Assembly: GCA_028818995.1 (NCBI GenBank)
Contig: JAPPMR010000772.1
Location: forward strand, 1-6,712
DNA: 6,712 bases
Direction of reading: 5' to 3'
From: Candidatus Poribacteria bacterium
Lineage (GTDB): Bacteria; Poribacteria; WGA-4E; WGA-3G
A program made the translations under genes and the position numbers. Shown in pieces: positions 5,623-6,712 of this stretch. The notes under the pieces are model-generated. The model searched no databases and was not told the DNA's origin. It saw only the letters and a list, made by a program, of their open reading frames with translations. Each line of letters begins with the position of its first letter. Within the stretch, counting starts at the first letter, position 1.

Positions 5623-6712
5623 ATGAAATATCGCATCAAACCTTTATTGATAGGACTGGTAACCTTGGGGTTTATCCTTTCATGTGCACAAGCTCCCCAG
5701 CAGATTGCAGAAAAAACCTTAGCACCAACAGAAAAAGCAAAACAATCCACAGTTCGATTAGTCAACCGATTTGGAGATTCAGTTCGTTTTAGTAGTGGTT
5801 TCTTCGTGGGCAAGGATAAAATTGCTACGAATATCCATGTTGTTGCACAACCCGGACCGATTTTCGTTGAACTTAGCGATACAGAGAAAACCCTAAAAAT
5901 TGTAGGTGTTGCAGCGTATGATGTGAAAAACAATCTTGTCATCCTAAAAATTGCGGGCAAAGGTAAACCCTTGTCTATAGGTGACAGTGATGCGGTTCAA
6001 ATAGGTGAAACTGTATCTGTTGTGGGATACCATGATGGCAAATACAAAACCACCACTGGAACTATAGATACCATCCAAAAAAGCGATAAGTGGTTCGGGG
6101 TGGAAGGCACTATTTCTAAAGAAAGTAGTGGTGGTCCTGTACTGAACAGAAAAGGACAAGTTATTGGGATTACTGTCGGATATGGTGACGACTCTGATAA
6201 TTACGCTATACCTTCGAACGCTCTCAAGGTGTTGCTTACCCAATCGGTAAAATTGAAGCCATTGGTAGAGTGGCGGAAGCAGGAAGTTGTCCGCGCTGAG
6301 GTGTACCACAGTCAAGGTGAACAAAAATACGCTGCCAAACAATATAAGGACGCGATAGTTGACTTTGATAAAGCCATTACGCTAAATTCTGAGCATGTTC
6401 GTGCATACTTCAAACGTGGAAAAGCAAAGTTTTACATAAATGACTATGTTGGTGTAGTCAGTGACTGTACACACGCTGTAAAACTAAACCCTGAGCATAC
6501 CAGAGCTTATCATGGGCGGGCTATAGCAAAGTTCAAACTTGGTGAATCCAAATATGATAGTGGTGATGCGGAAAAAGCACAACAACTCTATCAAGAAACG
6601 ATTGAAGACGTTACGCAAGCCATCAAGATTGATCCTGAAGATGCTGATCTCTATAATAATCGCGGCGGAGCAAAGTTCAAACTTGGCGAATCTAAATTAG
6701 ATAGTGGTGATG
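5623..6712 (+). CDS. Lipoprotein trypsin-like serine protease with C-terminal TPR repeats, runs off the right edge
   Basis: The first 363 codons are in the window. Residues 1-21 form a lipoprotein signal (basic MKYRIK, hydrophobic core, lipobox ILSC with Cys21; Ala at +2 fits outer-membrane sorting). Residues about 40-205 are an S1/HtrA-like protease: SSGFFVGKDKIATNIHVV with His72, and ESSGGPVLN with nucleophile Ser169. The usual catalytic Asp (the D of DLAlLk) aligns with Asn104 in NNLVILK, so activity may be reduced. TPRs follow from about residue 223: two ordinary 34-residue units, then longer units of 48 residues with AKFKLGES(K)xDSGD insertions, continuing beyond the edge. Such proteins would act at the cell envelope, the TPRs binding partners or substrates. 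ATG 5623 is preferred, with AGGA 12 bases upstream and a proper signal peptide. An in-frame ATG at 5590 would add 11 polar residues and lacks a ribosome site. It is transcribed divergently from the leftward cluster. Confidence 0.9.
   Translation, partial: MKYRIKPLLIGLVTLGFILSCAQAPQQIAEKTLAPTEKAKQSTVRLVNRFGDSVRFSSGFFVGKDKIATNIHVVAQPGPIFVELSDTEKTLKIVGVAAYDVKNNLVILKIAGKGKPLSIGDSDAVQIGETVSVVGYHDGKYKTTTGTIDTIQKSDKWFGVEGTISKESSGGPVLNRKGQVIGITVGYGDDSDNYAIPSNALKVLLTQSVKLKPLVEWRKQEVVRAEVYHSQGEQKYAAKQYKDAIVDFDKAITLNSEHVRAYFKRGKAKFYINDYVGVVSDCTHAVKLNPEHTRAYHGRAIAKFKLGESKYDSGDAEKAQQLYQETIEDVTQAIKIDPEDADLYNNRGGAKFKLGESKLDSGD
6526..6712 (+). repeat. Near-identical 144-bp period repeat within the TPR region
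   Basis: The 43-base stretch starting GCAAAGTTCAAACTTGG at 6526 recurs at 6670 with four differences, giving a period of 144 bases or 48 codons. The intervening part covers one expanded TPR unit. The array continues past the window edge. Confidence 0.8.

Noticed and set aside
5595..6342. Two minus-strand open frames opposite the protease gene
   Set aside because: They are antisense to a clear protease/TPR frame and show no recognisable domain.
6526..6712. CRISPR-like repeat
   Set aside because: The repeats lie in frame inside a TPR coding region with a 48-codon period, so they are protein repeats.

Overview
The window most resembles a genome fragment of a candidate-phylum bacterium of the Poribacteria type, or a similar sponge- or marine-associated lineage. 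This rests on gene-content style, not on a marker gene. The pointers are a lipoprotein trypsin-like protease fused to unusually long TPR units, a DUF5069 protein, a secretion-signal-free right-handed beta-helix protein with a GISVISAENL-type coil, and small palindromic elements with a GTAG foot. Base composition looks moderate to AT-leaning. No rRNA, tRNA or CRISPR array was seen, and no stretch over 300 bases lacks a gene.

Layout. A divergent promoter region (5523-5622) separates two transcription units. Rightward on the + strand runs one gene, an S1-type protease lipoprotein with TPRs (5623 to beyond the right edge). Leftward on the - strand, in order of transcription, come: a triple-DUF5069 protein (5522-4239); a right-handed beta-helix protein (4205-2940); a small protein with an ADP-ribosyltransferase-like look (ART copy 2, 2809-2423); an alpha-carbonic anhydrase (2211-1477); a second ART-like gene broken by a small mobile element (copy 1, 1457-913); a CHAT/caspase-fold protein (884-234); and the N-terminus of a beta-propeller-like protein (234 to beyond the left edge). 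The gaps within 2211-1 are 19 bp, 28 bp and a 1-base overlap, so carbonic anhydrase, ART copy 1, CHAT and propeller look like one operon. A near-consensus promoter sits upstream of the DUF5069 gene.

Mobile DNA. Two unrelated families of miniature elements are visible. A 132-bp element (1078-1209), bounded by a TA duplication, sits inside ART copy 1. Removing it with one TA restores a 136-residue reading frame that aligns end to end with ART copy 2. Its core is a double hairpin whose two arms differ only by compensatory base changes. A second family, about 115 bp, is present twice in opposite orientations (2230-2344 and 2823-2935), exactly flanking ART copy 2.

How the genes may work together. 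The most suggestive unit is the CHAT-fold protein translationally coupled to a beta-propeller protein and preceded by a small ART-like gene that exists in two copies. Caspase-fold and propeller domains are often joined in bacterial conflict and signalling proteins. Here they would be separate, coupled subunits. A shared role with the carbonic anhydrase, beta-helix and DUF5069 proteins is not shown by the sequence.
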